33,862 nucleotides of DNA from Clostridiales bacterium UBA4821 (GCA_002402315.1 DHFP01000055.1:1-33862); one strand, 5' to 3'. Positions 7,592-16,176 are shown, numbered from the stretch's first letter. Translations and numbers: made by a program. The notes: generated by a model from the sequence alone, not told the origin.

Positions 7592-7620
7592 TTGAAAATG
7601 TAAATACTTTCATATATAAT
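7592..7620 (+). promoter_or_regulatory. Sigma-A promoter of the cobalamin operon
   Basis: TTGAAA, a 17-bp spacer and a perfect TATAAT lie directly upstream of the riboswitch. Transcription would begin near 7627 and include the whole aptamer. Confidence 0.82.
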
Positions 7621-7640
7621 TTGCAAAGACAAATGAATAA

Positions 7641-7794
7641 ACCATATGCGGTGTTTCAGGGAAGTACGGTTAAAGTCCGTCGCAGCCCCCGCTACTGTAA
7701 GTGATGACAAAGCCTCGTATTACACCCACTGGCGCAAGCTGGGAAGGAGAGGCTCAGGAGGATTCACAAGCCAGGATACCTGCCTGTATATGCT
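7641..7794 (+). promoter_or_regulatory. Cobalamin (AdoCbl-type) riboswitch
   Basis: The conserved core is clear: GGGAAGTACGGT, AAAGTCC, GCAGCCCCCGCTACTGTAA and, at the 3' side, AAGCCAGGATACCTGCC. CATAT at 7643-7647 can pair with ATATG at 7788-7792 as the closing stem. The internal part (about 7700-7765) includes CCACTGG and a purine-rich GGGAAGGAGAGG stretch. It lies between a strong promoter and an intrinsic terminator, and precedes a DUF4430 lipoprotein and a full ECF transporter. It should reduce transcription of the operon when cobalamin is plentiful. Sequence match to the class is strong; the exact ligand form is not determined. Confidence 0.93.
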
Positions 7795-7842
7795 GTATAC
7801 CTATCCTTTTCGGAGGGAAGAGGAAGAGAATGTAGCCGAGTT

Positions 7843-7876
7843 ATGCCCTTCTCTTCCGAGAGGGGCATTTATTTTT
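7843..7876 (+). terminator. Riboswitch-controlled intrinsic terminator
   Basis: An 11-bp stem with one G-U pair (ATGCCCTTCTC / GAGAGGGGCAT), TTCC loop and TTTATTTTT tail. The upstream segment GGAAGAGAA (7822-7830) is an exact complement of TTCTCTTCC (7849-7857), the 5' arm and loop of the terminator. It could therefore form a competing antiterminator. This fits an OFF switch on ligand binding. Confidence 0.85.
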
Positions 7877-7906
7877 AACTCGATGCAGTTCGAAAGGAGT
7901 AAACAG

Positions 7907-8878
7907 TTGATAAAAAAAATCATCTTTGTCACTTTAATCATAATTTCATTTCTTACATTTACAGCCTGCTCAGAGCAGGTACGTATGATTAATAACGGAA
8001 GAGAAGCAACTGCTAAGCTTCTAGTAAGTAAAGATTTTGGCAGCAGTACCATCCAAGATGAAAATGCGAAGGTAATTCAGGGGGACAGGGTGCTTGACCT
8101 GATGGGCAGGTATCTTAAGGTGGATACCCAATATGGGGGCGGCTTCATAAAGTCAATCAATCAGGTAAGCTCCGGCAGCATAAACGGTCAGCGGTATGAC
8201 TGGTTTTACTATGTCAATGGCGTGGCATCAGATTGCTCTGCCAAAAATTATAAAGTAAGAGAGAATGATAGGATTCATTGGGATTATCACCCGTGGGCAG
8301 ACAATTCTATTATACCTGCTATAGTAGGCGCTTACCCTGAACCTTTCATAAATGGCTTTAATGGACAAACAAAAGGGACAATGATACTTTATGCCGGAAA
8401 TTGCAAGGCAGAAGCAGATAAACTAGCAGTAAGACTTAAGAATAAAGGCGCTGAAAACCTGGTAATTGGAAGCTTATCAGAGAACTCCGTCACAAAAAGA
8501 GTTAACCCCACAATTATTATTGGTCAATGGAAAGACCTGGAGACTCAGAAAGAAATTAAAGAGATTTGCTCGGCCCAAATCAAGTCGGGAATTTATATCA
8601 ATTTTAGCAGCAGCAAATTCGAATTGCTTGATGCGAAAGGAAAGCCTGTTGAAATCCATAATAAAGATGTCTCAGCTATTGTTGCTACCGGTTCAGGTTT
8701 AGGAGATACTAAGCCGCTGTTCATAGTTACATCGGTTGACTATAAAGGGATTGAACAGGCGGTTGATTTGCTTGTGAAGAATCCGGAGAAGATAAGGGGA
8801 TATTATGGTGCAGCCATTATCAATGGAGAGGTTAAGAGACTACCGGCCGGGAGGGGTTTGTTTTGCAAAGTTTTTTAA
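7907..8878 (+). CDS. DUF4430 lipoprotein, predicted corrinoid-binding component
   Basis: First gene behind the riboswitch. The start is TTG 7907 because AAAGGAG lies 7 bases upstream and the product then begins with a lipoprotein signal peptide (IFVTLIIISFLTFTAC, lipid-modified Cys21). A longer reading frame from 7646 would run through the riboswitch and terminator and is rejected. Residues ~45-132 form a DUF4430 domain, related to the C-terminal beta domain of transcobalamin (DWFYYVNGVA, then NDRIHWDYHPW). Residues ~140-323 are an alpha/beta region I do not recognise (GTMILYAGNCKAEADKL). The protein should sit on the outer membrane face, 323 residues long. From its place before ecfT I infer that it hands corrinoid to the ECF S component. 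Its 3' end overlaps ecfT by 16 bp. Confidence 0.82.
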   Translation: MIKKIIFVTLIIISFLTFTACSEQVRMINNGREATAKLLVSKDFGSSTIQDENAKVIQGDRVLDLMGRYLKVDTQYGGGFIKSINQVSSGSINGQRYDWFYYVNGVASDCSAKNYKVRENDRIHWDYHPWADNSIIPAIVGAYPEPFINGFNGQTKGTMILYAGNCKAEADKLAVRLKNKGAENLVIGSLSENSVTKRVNPTIIIGQWKDLETQKEIKEICSAQIKSGIYINFSSSKFELLDAKGKPVEIHNKDVSAIVATGSGLGDTKPLFIVTSVDYKGIEQAVDLLVKNPEKIRGYYGAAIINGEVKRLPAGRGLFCKVF

Positions 8879-9762
8879 AATCCTTTTCAACACTTGCAAT
8901 ATTAATATACTTGATATCAATGCTTGTTTTGGTAATTCTGTGCAATAATCCTGTCATTCAGGCTTTGATTTATTTAAGTATAGCTATATTAGCAGCTTTA
9001 ACAGACAAAAAAGCGGTGAAGAGTGTTATCTCATTGTCTTTGATTATTGGGCTGCCTGTACTAATTATAAACCCTTTAGTAAACGGTATGGGGGCAACCA
9101 TACTGCTAAGAGTGAAGGATGTTCCATTAGCAGGAAATATAGACATAACACTTGAATCACTTGTATTTACCCTGAGCCTCACATTGAAGCTTATAACCAC
9201 AGTTTTAATATTTTCACTCTTTAACATATTAGTACATCGGGATAAGCTTTTAAACCTGGTATCATTTGCTGCTGCCAGGTCTGCCTTGGTGATTACTCTT
9301 ACTACCAGAATGATACCTTCATTAATAGATCAGGTAAAGGAGATTGGTGAAATTCAAAGAACCAGGGGAGTAGACCTGGATTCAAAGAATCTAATACAAC
9401 GGGTGAGAAATTGGTATCCGTTTGCAAAGATAATACTGTTTACATCTCTTGAAAGAACATACGGAACAGCAGAGGCAATTGAGTCAAAAGCTTATGGTAT
9501 TGGGAAAAGGACCGTATTCTTTAATGAAAAAGTAAAACGGAGAGATTTACTGCTGGCTGCCAACAGCATTGCAGTGCTGGCAATATCAATAGCTGGACTG
9601 TATAAAGGCTGGTTAACCTTCACTTTCTTTCCGGTGCTAAGTAATTTTATTAATTCATTTATACTGCTTATACTGGCGCCTGCAGTAACAGCGCTGGTTT
9701 TATTTCCTGCATTATTGGCGTGGGGGTATAAACAATGGCAATTTTTAAAACCAAGGATTTGA
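8863..9762 (+). CDS. ecfT: ECF transporter transmembrane component EcfT
   Basis: Membrane scaffold that couples the ATPases to the substrate-binding S component in energy-coupling-factor importers. 299 residues with several hydrophobic segments at the N-terminus and two near the C-terminus. The two cytoplasmic coupling motifs are TRG in IQRTRGVDLD and a variant AYG in ESKAYGIGKRT. The start is TTG 8863, with GGGAGGGG about 6 bases upstream inside the lipoprotein gene. The gene overlaps both neighbours, as expected for a coupled operon. Confidence 0.9.
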   Translation: MQSFLKSFSTLAILIYLISMLVLVILCNNPVIQALIYLSIAILAALTDKKAVKSVISLSLIIGLPVLIINPLVNGMGATILLRVKDVPLAGNIDITLESLVFTLSLTLKLITTVLIFSLFNILVHRDKLLNLVSFAAARSALVITLTTRMIPSLIDQVKEIGEIQRTRGVDLDSKNLIQRVRNWYPFAKIILFTSLERTYGTAEAIESKAYGIGKRTVFFNEKVKRRDLLLAANSIAVLAISIAGLYKGWLTFTFFPVLSNFINSFILLILAPAVTALVLFPALLAWGYKQWQFLKPRI

Positions 9763-11459
9763 CATACTACTATCCGAATAACAAAGAACCTGCTGTTTAC
9801 CAAGCCAGCCTGGAGATTAAAGCAGGAGAGATGGTTCTACTGGTTGGACCGTCAGGCTGTGGAAAGTCAACGTTATTGAAGATGTTTGCAGGATTGGTGC
9901 CGAATTTTTACGGGGGAGCCATTGGCGGGCAGATATTGTTTAAGAATATGGATATAACCAGGGAGGGCAGAAGTCTTGCACCTGAGGCTGCAATATTATT
10001 TCAGGATCCCGAGAAGCAGATAATTCTCACAGATGTAGAGAGAGAAATTGTCTTTGGAATGGAGAACCTTGGACTTAAGCCGGAGATGATGAAGAGAAGG
10101 CTGGCTGAAACACTGGACTTTATGGGGTTGAGGGATATAGTAGGAAAAAGAACTACTGAGCTTTCGGCTGGGCAAAAGCAGAAGGTAGCCCTGGCATCCA
10201 TTCTTGCAATTAATCCGGATGTATTACTTCTGGATGAACCTACCTCCCAAATGGATCCTATATCTGCTGAGGAAATTTTGAATACTATAAGAAAGATAGC
10301 TGAAGATACTGGAAAAACTATTGTTATTGCAGAGCAGAAGCTGGAAAGATGCCTGCACCTTGTAGATAGAGTTGTGGCTATGGAAACCGGTATGATAAGG
10401 TTCCAGGGAGATGCTCAGGAATATTGCAGGTGGGCAATAGATAATAAAAGTTTTTTTCTGCCTTCCATACCCAGGCTTTTTGCCCAGGTTGATGTTGAAA
10501 GAATTCCCCTGACTGTAAGGCAGGGGAGAATGGTTATTGGCAATGTAAGTTCTATGGAGCGCAACCCTCAATCTATCTTTCGCCCAGGCTTGGGAGAAAC
10601 GAACAAGCTTGATAGCGGGGAAGGGTCGAGGGGTGAAAACACTGTAATAAAAATCAAAAACCTGTGGTTCTCATACGATGGCAGCCGGGATGTACTTAAA
10701 GATATAAATTTAGAATTCAAGAAAGGTGAATTTATTTCCATTCTAGGGCAGAATGGCGCCGGGAAAAGTACTCTGGTAAAAAACATTAACGGTCTGCTCA
10801 AACCGTCAAGAGGATATATAGAAATAGAAGGAGTTGCAACAAAGAATAAAAGTGTAGCGGAGTTGTCAAAGAAGATAGGATTTCTCGGACAGAACCCGGA
10901 TAATTATCTTCTAAATGATACTGTTGAGGAAGAGATCAAATATACCCTGAACAACTTTAAGCTTGGGTGGAATGAATACGTAGAGGAAGTTATAGGGCTG
11001 CTGGGACTGCAGCAATATAAGGGTATGAACCCACGGGATTTGAGCACGGGTCAGAAGCAGAGGGTGGCTTTAGCCAGTGTACTTTCTGTTGATCCGGAGA
11101 TATTGATATTGGATGAACCGACAAGGGGTATGGATTATCAACGGAAAAATGACCTTGGTAAGCTGCTGCTGGATTTAAAGCTGCAAGGAAAAACTATAAT
11201 CCTTGTTACACATGATGTTGAGTTTGCAGCTGAGTTTTGTGACAGGGCTGTAATAATGTTTAATGGAGAAATTGCAGCAGATGGCAGTAAGAGAGACATC
11301 CTGAAAGATAACCTGTATTACTCTTCACAGGTCAATAAACTATTTTACGGAATAAAAGAAATAGTAACGTTTGAGGAAGCAGAAAAATGGCTGGGGGATA
11401 AGGATAATGGCAACTTTAATATTATCAATAATAATAGCAGTATTTTTCGTTATTTTTGA
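9735..11459 (+). CDS. Fused double ATPase of the ECF transporter (EcfA-EcfA')
   Basis: 574 residues with two complete ABC ATPase domains in one chain, replacing the usual separate EcfA1 and EcfA2. Domain 1: Walker A GPSGCGKST (38-46), signature LSAGQKQ, Walker B VLLLDEPT. Domain 2: Walker A GQNGAGKST (~338-346), signature LSTGQKQ, Walker B ILILDEPT. A linker of about 80 residues joins them. It powers import through EcfT. The ATG overlaps the end of ecfT by 28 bp with GGGGG upstream, and the 3' end overlaps the S-component gene by 53 bp. Both ATP sites look intact. Such fusions occur in other dedicated ECF systems. Confidence 0.92.
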   Translation: MAIFKTKDLTYYYPNNKEPAVYQASLEIKAGEMVLLVGPSGCGKSTLLKMFAGLVPNFYGGAIGGQILFKNMDITREGRSLAPEAAILFQDPEKQIILTDVEREIVFGMENLGLKPEMMKRRLAETLDFMGLRDIVGKRTTELSAGQKQKVALASILAINPDVLLLDEPTSQMDPISAEEILNTIRKIAEDTGKTIVIAEQKLERCLHLVDRVVAMETGMIRFQGDAQEYCRWAIDNKSFFLPSIPRLFAQVDVERIPLTVRQGRMVIGNVSSMERNPQSIFRPGLGETNKLDSGEGSRGENTVIKIKNLWFSYDGSRDVLKDINLEFKKGEFISILGQNGAGKSTLVKNINGLLKPSRGYIEIEGVATKNKSVAELSKKIGFLGQNPDNYLLNDTVEEEIKYTLNNFKLGWNEYVEEVIGLLGLQQYKGMNPRDLSTGQKQRVALASVLSVDPEILILDEPTRGMDYQRKNDLGKLLLDLKLQGKTIILVTHDVEFAAEFCDRAVIMFNGEIAADGSKRDILKDNLYYSSQVNKLFYGIKEIVTFEEAEKWLGDKDNGNFNIINNNSSIFRYF

Positions 11460-11997
11460 AAGAGGAAGAACCAATTCAAGGCAGATAGCATTAATTGCTG
11501 CATTGTCAGCCGTGGCGGCGCTGGGGAGGATTCCTTTTGCTGGGATACCTAATGTTCAGCCAACCACGTTTATTGTGATTATCTCCGGCTACGTTCTGGG
11601 GCCTCACGCAGGTTTTATGGTCGGAGCAGTAGCTGCCGTAGTATCAAATTTCTTCCTGGGACAGGGGCCGTGGACTCCTTGGCAGATGATGGCATGGGGC
11701 CTGGCTGGTATGTCGGCAGGGCTGATTAACAAAGCTATACCCAATATTAACAAATCACAGCTTGCTGTACTGTGCGGCTTGTGGGGATACCTCTTCGGAT
11801 GGTTGATGAATCTATGGACATGGGCATCATATATATATCCGCATGATTTTAAGTCATACCTTATACTGGGTATGGCAAGCTTCTGGTTTGACACTCTTCA
11901 TGCAGCAGGAAATGTGATTCTGGCGTGGATTCTTGGGAAGGAGTTTGTAATTATAATTTCAAGGTTTAAGCAAAAGATGACAGTCAATTATATATAA
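11407..11997 (+). CDS. ECF transporter S component, predicted corrinoid-specific (CbrT-like)
   Basis: Small membrane protein of 196 residues that should bind the substrate and dock on EcfT. Hydrophobic segments span most of the chain, with ALIAALSAVAALGRIPF, QPTTFIVIISGYVLGPHAG and FFLGQGPWTPWQMMAWG, the layout of ECF S components. I set the start at ATG 11407, with AAGGA close upstream, rather than 12 codons earlier. The start lies inside the end of the ATPase gene. Cobalamin specificity is inferred from the riboswitch and the DUF4430 neighbours. A related family (CblT) carries alpha-ribazole, so another cobalamin precursor remains possible. Confidence 0.82.
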   Translation: MATLILSIIIAVFFVIFERGRTNSRQIALIAALSAVAALGRIPFAGIPNVQPTTFIVIISGYVLGPHAGFMVGAVAAVVSNFFLGQGPWTPWQMMAWGLAGMSAGLINKAIPNINKSQLAVLCGLWGYLFGWLMNLWTWASYIYPHDFKSYLILGMASFWFDTLHAAGNVILAWILGKEFVIIISRFKQKMTVNYI

Positions 11998-12021
11998 TCA
12001 GGTTCTAAAGGAGGTGGGAAG

Positions 12022-13332
12022 TTGAAAAGGTTTAAGAAAACACATGTTATAGTTCTGGTAGTTTTAATTACTGCATTATTCTCGGCTGCATCGGTATTAG
12101 GGTTTCATTTTAAGAAACTAAATATGTCCCATGAAAATATAAGTGCAAATACTGACAGAACAGTCCGTGAAAAAGAAAATCAGGCAGGGGAAAAGGACGT
12201 AGTTAACTCTGAAGGTGCTGCTGCAGAGAGCAAAAGTGTCAGCCAGAACGGACAGGAAGCTCCGGAGATTAACGTACAGCCTGTCCAGCCTACAACGAAG
12301 AATGAGCCAAGTCAGAAAGCAACGGGTTTAAAAGCTGCGCTAAATGAGACAAAAGAATCAACAAATCAGCCTGAAGCGTTAAAAGTGGAGACAAATGAGC
12401 CGACCCAGAGGTTTACATACGAGACAGGGAATCAGACAAAAGAAGCCATAGATAAGGCGGTTGATTATTTGTATTCCTATTATTCGGAAAAGAATTTTAA
12501 AGGCTTACTGGACTGGCCTGCCGTTGCTTTGTATGATGCAGGAGAAGAACTTTCGGGAACAAAATGGACAGAAGGAGGAAATGGTGCGGCATGGAGGGAA
12601 AAAGAGGTTGAAGAAGGTATTGATTTTGACTTCAGCCGGGCAACAGATTACCAAAGAACCATATTGAGCGCTATTGCTTCAAATAAAGACCCTAGAAATT
12701 TTGCGGGTAAAGACTTAGTTAAGGCAGTTATAAATAGCCAGCTCTCAGATGGCAAGTTTGCGGATACTGTAGACCAGGGCGGCGGTAATCTTGTTAATGC
12801 GCACATATGGGGAATTGTTTGCCTATATGCTGATGGTGAAAAAATACCAAACAAAGATAACGCTTATAAATGGCTGGTGTCTCACCAAAATAAGGATGGC
12901 GGATTTGGTATTACAGTAAATTCAAATACCTCTGATATAGATATGACAGGAATGGCTCTGGCTGCGTTTGGGGTCCTGGGGAAGGACTATGAGGACAAAT
13001 ATGTTGAGAAAACCTTGAAATACCTCAGCTATCAGCAGTTAGAGAATGGAGAATTCCAGACCTGGGGGGTAGAGAACCCGGAATCAGCAGCAGCAGTTGT
13101 GCAAGGTTTAGTTGCTGTAGGGGTTAACCCAACCTCAGAAAAGTGGACAAGGAAGAATGGCAGTAATCCTGTGAAATTTATCTTGTCATTCCAGCTGAGT
13201 GACGGGTCATTCAAGCATACCGCAGATGGAGAGGCGGATATAATGGCAACCTGCAAATCCCTGATGGCACTTGCTGATTACTATAATGGAAAGACGGTGT
13301 TTGAGAAGATGAGGGAAGCGGGGAAAAGGTAG
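12022..13332 (+). CDS. Membrane-anchored alpha/alpha-toroid (prenyltransferase-fold-like) protein
   Basis: 436 residues. An N-terminal uncleaved-looking signal anchor (VIVLVVLITALFSAASVLGF) is followed by a ~100-residue linker rich in Glu, Gln, Asn and Thr, then a repeat domain from about residue 140. The repeats carry the Q-x-x-[DN]-G-x-F pattern of terpenoid-cyclase/prenyltransferase-like toroids: QLSDGKF, QNKDGGF, QLENGEF and QLSDGSF. Intrinsic factor and transcobalamin use the same fold for their N-terminal cobalamin-binding domain. No prenyltransferase catalytic motif is seen and the protein should be outside the cell, so a binding role is more likely than an enzymatic one. It starts at TTG with AAAGGAGGTGG upstream, 24 bp after the S component. 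It lacks a DUF4430 domain of its own. Confidence 0.78.
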   Translation: MKRFKKTHVIVLVVLITALFSAASVLGFHFKKLNMSHENISANTDRTVREKENQAGEKDVVNSEGAAAESKSVSQNGQEAPEINVQPVQPTTKNEPSQKATGLKAALNETKESTNQPEALKVETNEPTQRFTYETGNQTKEAIDKAVDYLYSYYSEKNFKGLLDWPAVALYDAGEELSGTKWTEGGNGAAWREKEVEEGIDFDFSRATDYQRTILSAIASNKDPRNFAGKDLVKAVINSQLSDGKFADTVDQGGGNLVNAHIWGIVCLYADGEKIPNKDNAYKWLVSHQNKDGGFGITVNSNTSDIDMTGMALAAFGVLGKDYEDKYVEKTLKYLSYQQLENGEFQTWGVENPESAAAVVQGLVAVGVNPTSEKWTRKNGSNPVKFILSFQLSDGSFKHTADGEADIMATCKSLMALADYYNGKTVFEKMREAGKR

Positions 13333-13361
13333 CAGGAAAAACCTGAAGAGGGCTTTTCCTG
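13333..13361 (+). other. Intercistronic hairpin between the two toroid genes
   Basis: CAGGAAAAACCT can pair with AGGGCTTTTCCTG directly after the stop of the first toroid gene, with one bulge. No T-run follows, so it is better read as an mRNA-stabilising or attenuating hairpin than as a full terminator. Confidence 0.4.
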
Positions 13362-13418
13362 GAAACTGCTTTAGAAAACTAAAAAGAAAGCTAAAAAATC
13401 ACTAGGAGGACAACAATA

Positions 13419-15614
13419 ATGAACAAGAAAAAAATTATATTAATAATACTAACATTATTAATATTAACATCCATCCCAACCTTTGCGGCAACCTTGGTTG
13501 AAATCACAAGCCCAACCGGCGGCCAGTGCTTCTTACAGGGAAGCAATATCAGTGTATCGGCAAATGTATACGACACAGTAAACGGCCAGGTATATTCAGG
13601 TATACAGTGGTACTATAATAACTCTCCCATTGGAAGTGACAGTGACGCTCAAACAATAACCCTGGGCACAGTAAACTCAGGGCAAAAGCAAACAGATGTC
13701 ATAAAGGCTGTCTACAATGGTATAAGTTCCGAGGAGATAAATATTCATGTATATAAAGACTTTGTATATATGGGGATTGACAGGGCTTCTTCCTATATAA
13801 AAAGCTTACAGACAGATAATGGCAGTTTTGGAGGATATAGCGGCCATTATTATCTGGCAGCATCCTTGGGACAGGCGGAAACTGACTTGAAGGCCTTCAA
13901 AACGGGAAATAATACATATATAGATTATATTAAGACCTTAAACATAGACTCAACAACATCGGCAGGGGAACTGGTAAAACTTATTTATACCCTGGCTTCT
14001 ATTGAAGAAGATCCCGCTAACTTTAACGGCAAAAATTTAGTCCGGCTGCTTCTGGATAAGCAGAAGGCTGATGGAAGCTTTGGAGAAGGTGTATTTACCG
14101 ATGCCTTTGCAGTAATTGCTCTTAATAAAGCAGGGGCTGCCATACCCGAACAAATTGAACTTCGTATATATTTCGAAGGATTGTCATATTCAGATGGATT
14201 GTTTGATTATGGCGGAGGATGGACAGATATAGATACAACAGCCAGAATTGTAAGAGCATTAAAAATTCTTGGAGCAGATAATACCCATACTGTAATTAAA
14301 AACGCATTAGAAGCAATAAAGAGTGCACAGTCAGCCGGTGGAGCTATTGAGTCATGGGGAACTGCTAACTATGATACGACATCAGAGGTTGTAATGATGC
14401 TGGCCGATTTGGTAATCAATCCAACCCAGGGTGATTGGGATAAGAATGGAAAAAACCTGGTTACTGCCATATTAAGCAATCAGGATGCAGATGGAAGCTT
14501 CATAAGTTCATGGGATTCAAAGTATTCTACTTATGAGGCTTTGTTGGCACTGACCAAGTATCATAATACCTTTGGTACCCCGGTGAATCAAGATAATGGG
14601 AATTCAGAGCCGCAGCAGCCATCCGATCCTTCTACGCCGCCGGCTAATAGCAGCAGTATTAATGTCAGTGTTACGGTTATAGGAAAAAATGGACAAAGTT
14701 TATTTGATAAGAGTATGGCAACCATACCGGAGAGCAGCAAGTTCGGCAAGACTGCGCTCCAGGCATTGGAACAGACAGGGTTGGCATACAAGACTAAAAA
14801 TGATAATTTATATGTCTATGAGATTGCCGGAATTAAGGAAGATATTTCGTCAACTGCCGGGTGGAAGTTCAAGGTTAATGGAGTAACTCCCAATACGGCT
14901 GCCAAGAACTGTACATTAAATAATGGGGATGATGTAGTTTGGTTTTGGGTTCAAAGTTATATACAGGACCAACCGGATTCAAAGTATGTTGAGTATAATC
15001 CGGAGATAATACCTGCATCTCCCGAAATTATTGATAGCAATGAAATACAAGTAGTATTTATAGATGTAACCGATAATAAATACGGATGGGCAAAAGATGA
15101 GATTCAATACCTTGCCGCAAGAGGTATAGTCAATGGGACTGGTAATGGTAAATATGACCCGGGAAAGCCAATAACCCGCGAAGAATTCATAAAGATAATC
15201 ATTTCCATGATGGGTGAAGAGATAGGACACTCAGTCAGTCTGGGATTCAAGGATGAAGCATATATAAGCATCTGGGCAAGGTCTTATATTGCAAAAGCTA
15301 AAGAATTAGGTATAATTAACGGTTATGAAGATAATTCCTTTAAGCCTAAGGAGAATATAACCCGGGAAGAAATGACTGTAATTCTTATAAGGGCATTAAT
15401 TAAAGAGGAAAAAATAGAGCTATTGCCAAGGGATGATAGAAACCTTTCATTCAAGGACATTGAGACTTTTTCAAGCTGGGCAAGGAATTATATTTCAGCG
15501 GCAGTACATAATAATATTGTTAAGGGAAGAGCTGATAACCTGTTTGATGCCAAGTTGGATTGTATTAGGGCAGAAGCTGCTGTAATGGTTTATAGAGCAA
15601 TGAATATTCAATGA
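13419..15614 (+). CDS. S-layer-anchored Ig / alpha-toroid / DUF4430 / SLH protein, predicted corrinoid capture
   Basis: 731-residue secreted protein. Order: signal peptide (IILIILTLLILTSIPTFA), Ig-like domain (~25-112), alpha/alpha-toroid (~115-385) with repeats such as QTDNGSFGG, QKADGSFG and QDADGSF, a Pro/Ser/Asn-rich linker (~388-411), DUF4430 (~412-513; GWKFKVNGVTPN, NNGDDVVWFW) and three SLH domains (~544-600, 608-661, 677-731). SLH domains bind cell-wall polysaccharide and display proteins on the surface. The toroid and DUF4430 pair repeats the domain plan of intrinsic factor and transcobalamin. The ATG has AGGAGG 9 bases upstream. The gene follows the first toroid gene by 86 bp with no new promoter seen. 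I infer that it binds corrinoids at the cell surface; binding itself is untested. Confidence 0.85.
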   Translation: MNKKKIILIILTLLILTSIPTFAATLVEITSPTGGQCFLQGSNISVSANVYDTVNGQVYSGIQWYYNNSPIGSDSDAQTITLGTVNSGQKQTDVIKAVYNGISSEEINIHVYKDFVYMGIDRASSYIKSLQTDNGSFGGYSGHYYLAASLGQAETDLKAFKTGNNTYIDYIKTLNIDSTTSAGELVKLIYTLASIEEDPANFNGKNLVRLLLDKQKADGSFGEGVFTDAFAVIALNKAGAAIPEQIELRIYFEGLSYSDGLFDYGGGWTDIDTTARIVRALKILGADNTHTVIKNALEAIKSAQSAGGAIESWGTANYDTTSEVVMMLADLVINPTQGDWDKNGKNLVTAILSNQDADGSFISSWDSKYSTYEALLALTKYHNTFGTPVNQDNGNSEPQQPSDPSTPPANSSSINVSVTVIGKNGQSLFDKSMATIPESSKFGKTALQALEQTGLAYKTKNDNLYVYEIAGIKEDISSTAGWKFKVNGVTPNTAAKNCTLNNGDDVVWFWVQSYIQDQPDSKYVEYNPEIIPASPEIIDSNEIQVVFIDVTDNKYGWAKDEIQYLAARGIVNGTGNGKYDPGKPITREEFIKIIISMMGEEIGHSVSLGFKDEAYISIWARSYIAKAKELGIINGYEDNSFKPKENITREEMTVILIRALIKEEKIELLPRDDRNLSFKDIETFSSWARNYISAAVHNNIVKGRADNLFDAKLDCIRAEAAVMVYRAMNIQ

Positions 15615-15672
15615 ATATTCAATAAATAGTCACAACTTAATGAAAAAAATGTAGCATTTTGGAGGAACATTT

Positions 15673-15681
15673 TGCTATAAT
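15673..15681 (+). promoter_or_regulatory. Extended -10 promoter candidate for the polysaccharide cluster
   Basis: TGCTATAAT (an extended -10 with perfect TATAAT) lies about 85 bases before the ATG at 15765. No clear -35 is seen. A small stem (TTTTAAGG/CCTTAAAA, about 15697-15717) follows it in the leader. Confidence 0.5.
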
Positions 15682-15764
15682 TAAAACAATCACAAGTTTT
15701 AAGGTTTTGCCTTAAAAAACATATAATTAATACGAGAAATATGAATCAGGCTGGGAGTGTACTA

Positions 15765-16175
15765 ATGCCAAAGTTGATAAACAAGGACAATGTTGCTGAG
15801 GCAGCTGAAGAAATAAAGCAGCTGCTGATGACATCAACAGATGTAAATTTAATCATCGATAAGCTGGTTAGCTATGGAATTTATCTTAACAAAGTAGTAG
15901 ATGGCCAAAAGGTTATTGACCTTACCTTTGCTTGCTTTGATACAGATAGGTTTCATCAGCTGCTTCTTGATTACGCTAGTAACACCAAACCATTGGTTGA
16001 AGAGGAACATACTTCTTCAGATGGTCAGGACCAAAAAACCGGTGGACAGGAAGGCGGGGGCGAAGTAATTAATGAAAGTGGTTTGCAGGTTTTATCAAAG
16101 GATCAGTGGAATGAAGCTCTAAAGGAACTGGAAGCCGCGATGCAGGAAAACGACGATGAGGAAGAGCACAAATGA
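15765..16175 (+). CDS. Small acidic hypothetical protein at the head of the polysaccharide cluster
   Basis: 136 residues, no signal peptide or membrane segment. The first ~85 residues are predicted helical (EAAEEIKQLLM, DVNLIIDKLVSYGIYL). A Gly/Glu/Gln-rich low-complexity stretch follows, and then an acidic C-terminal helix ending EENDDEEEHK-like. I do not recognise a family. ATG 15765 is preferred because GGGAG lies 7 bases upstream; an earlier ATG at 15741 has no ribosome site. It lies about 105 bp before the ligase/polymerase gene and may be co-transcribed, past a weak terminator. It is either a regulator or a leftover gene of the previous unit. Confidence 0.65.
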   Translation: MPKLINKDNVAEAAEEIKQLLMTSTDVNLIIDKLVSYGIYLNKVVDGQKVIDLTFACFDTDRFHQLLLDYASNTKPLVEEEHTSSDGQDQKTGGQEGGGEVINESGLQVLSKDQWNEALKELEAAMQENDDEEEHK

Positions 16176-16176
16176 T

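Noticed and set aside
7646..7906. Open frame extending the DUF4430 lipoprotein upstream to 7646
   Set aside because: It would translate through the riboswitch and terminator. The lipoprotein signal and a good ribosome site place the start at TTG 7907.
12022..13332. Terpene cyclase or protein prenyltransferase enzyme
   Set aside because: Only the repeat fold is shared; no catalytic motif is seen, the protein is extracytoplasmic, and its operon is for corrinoid uptake.
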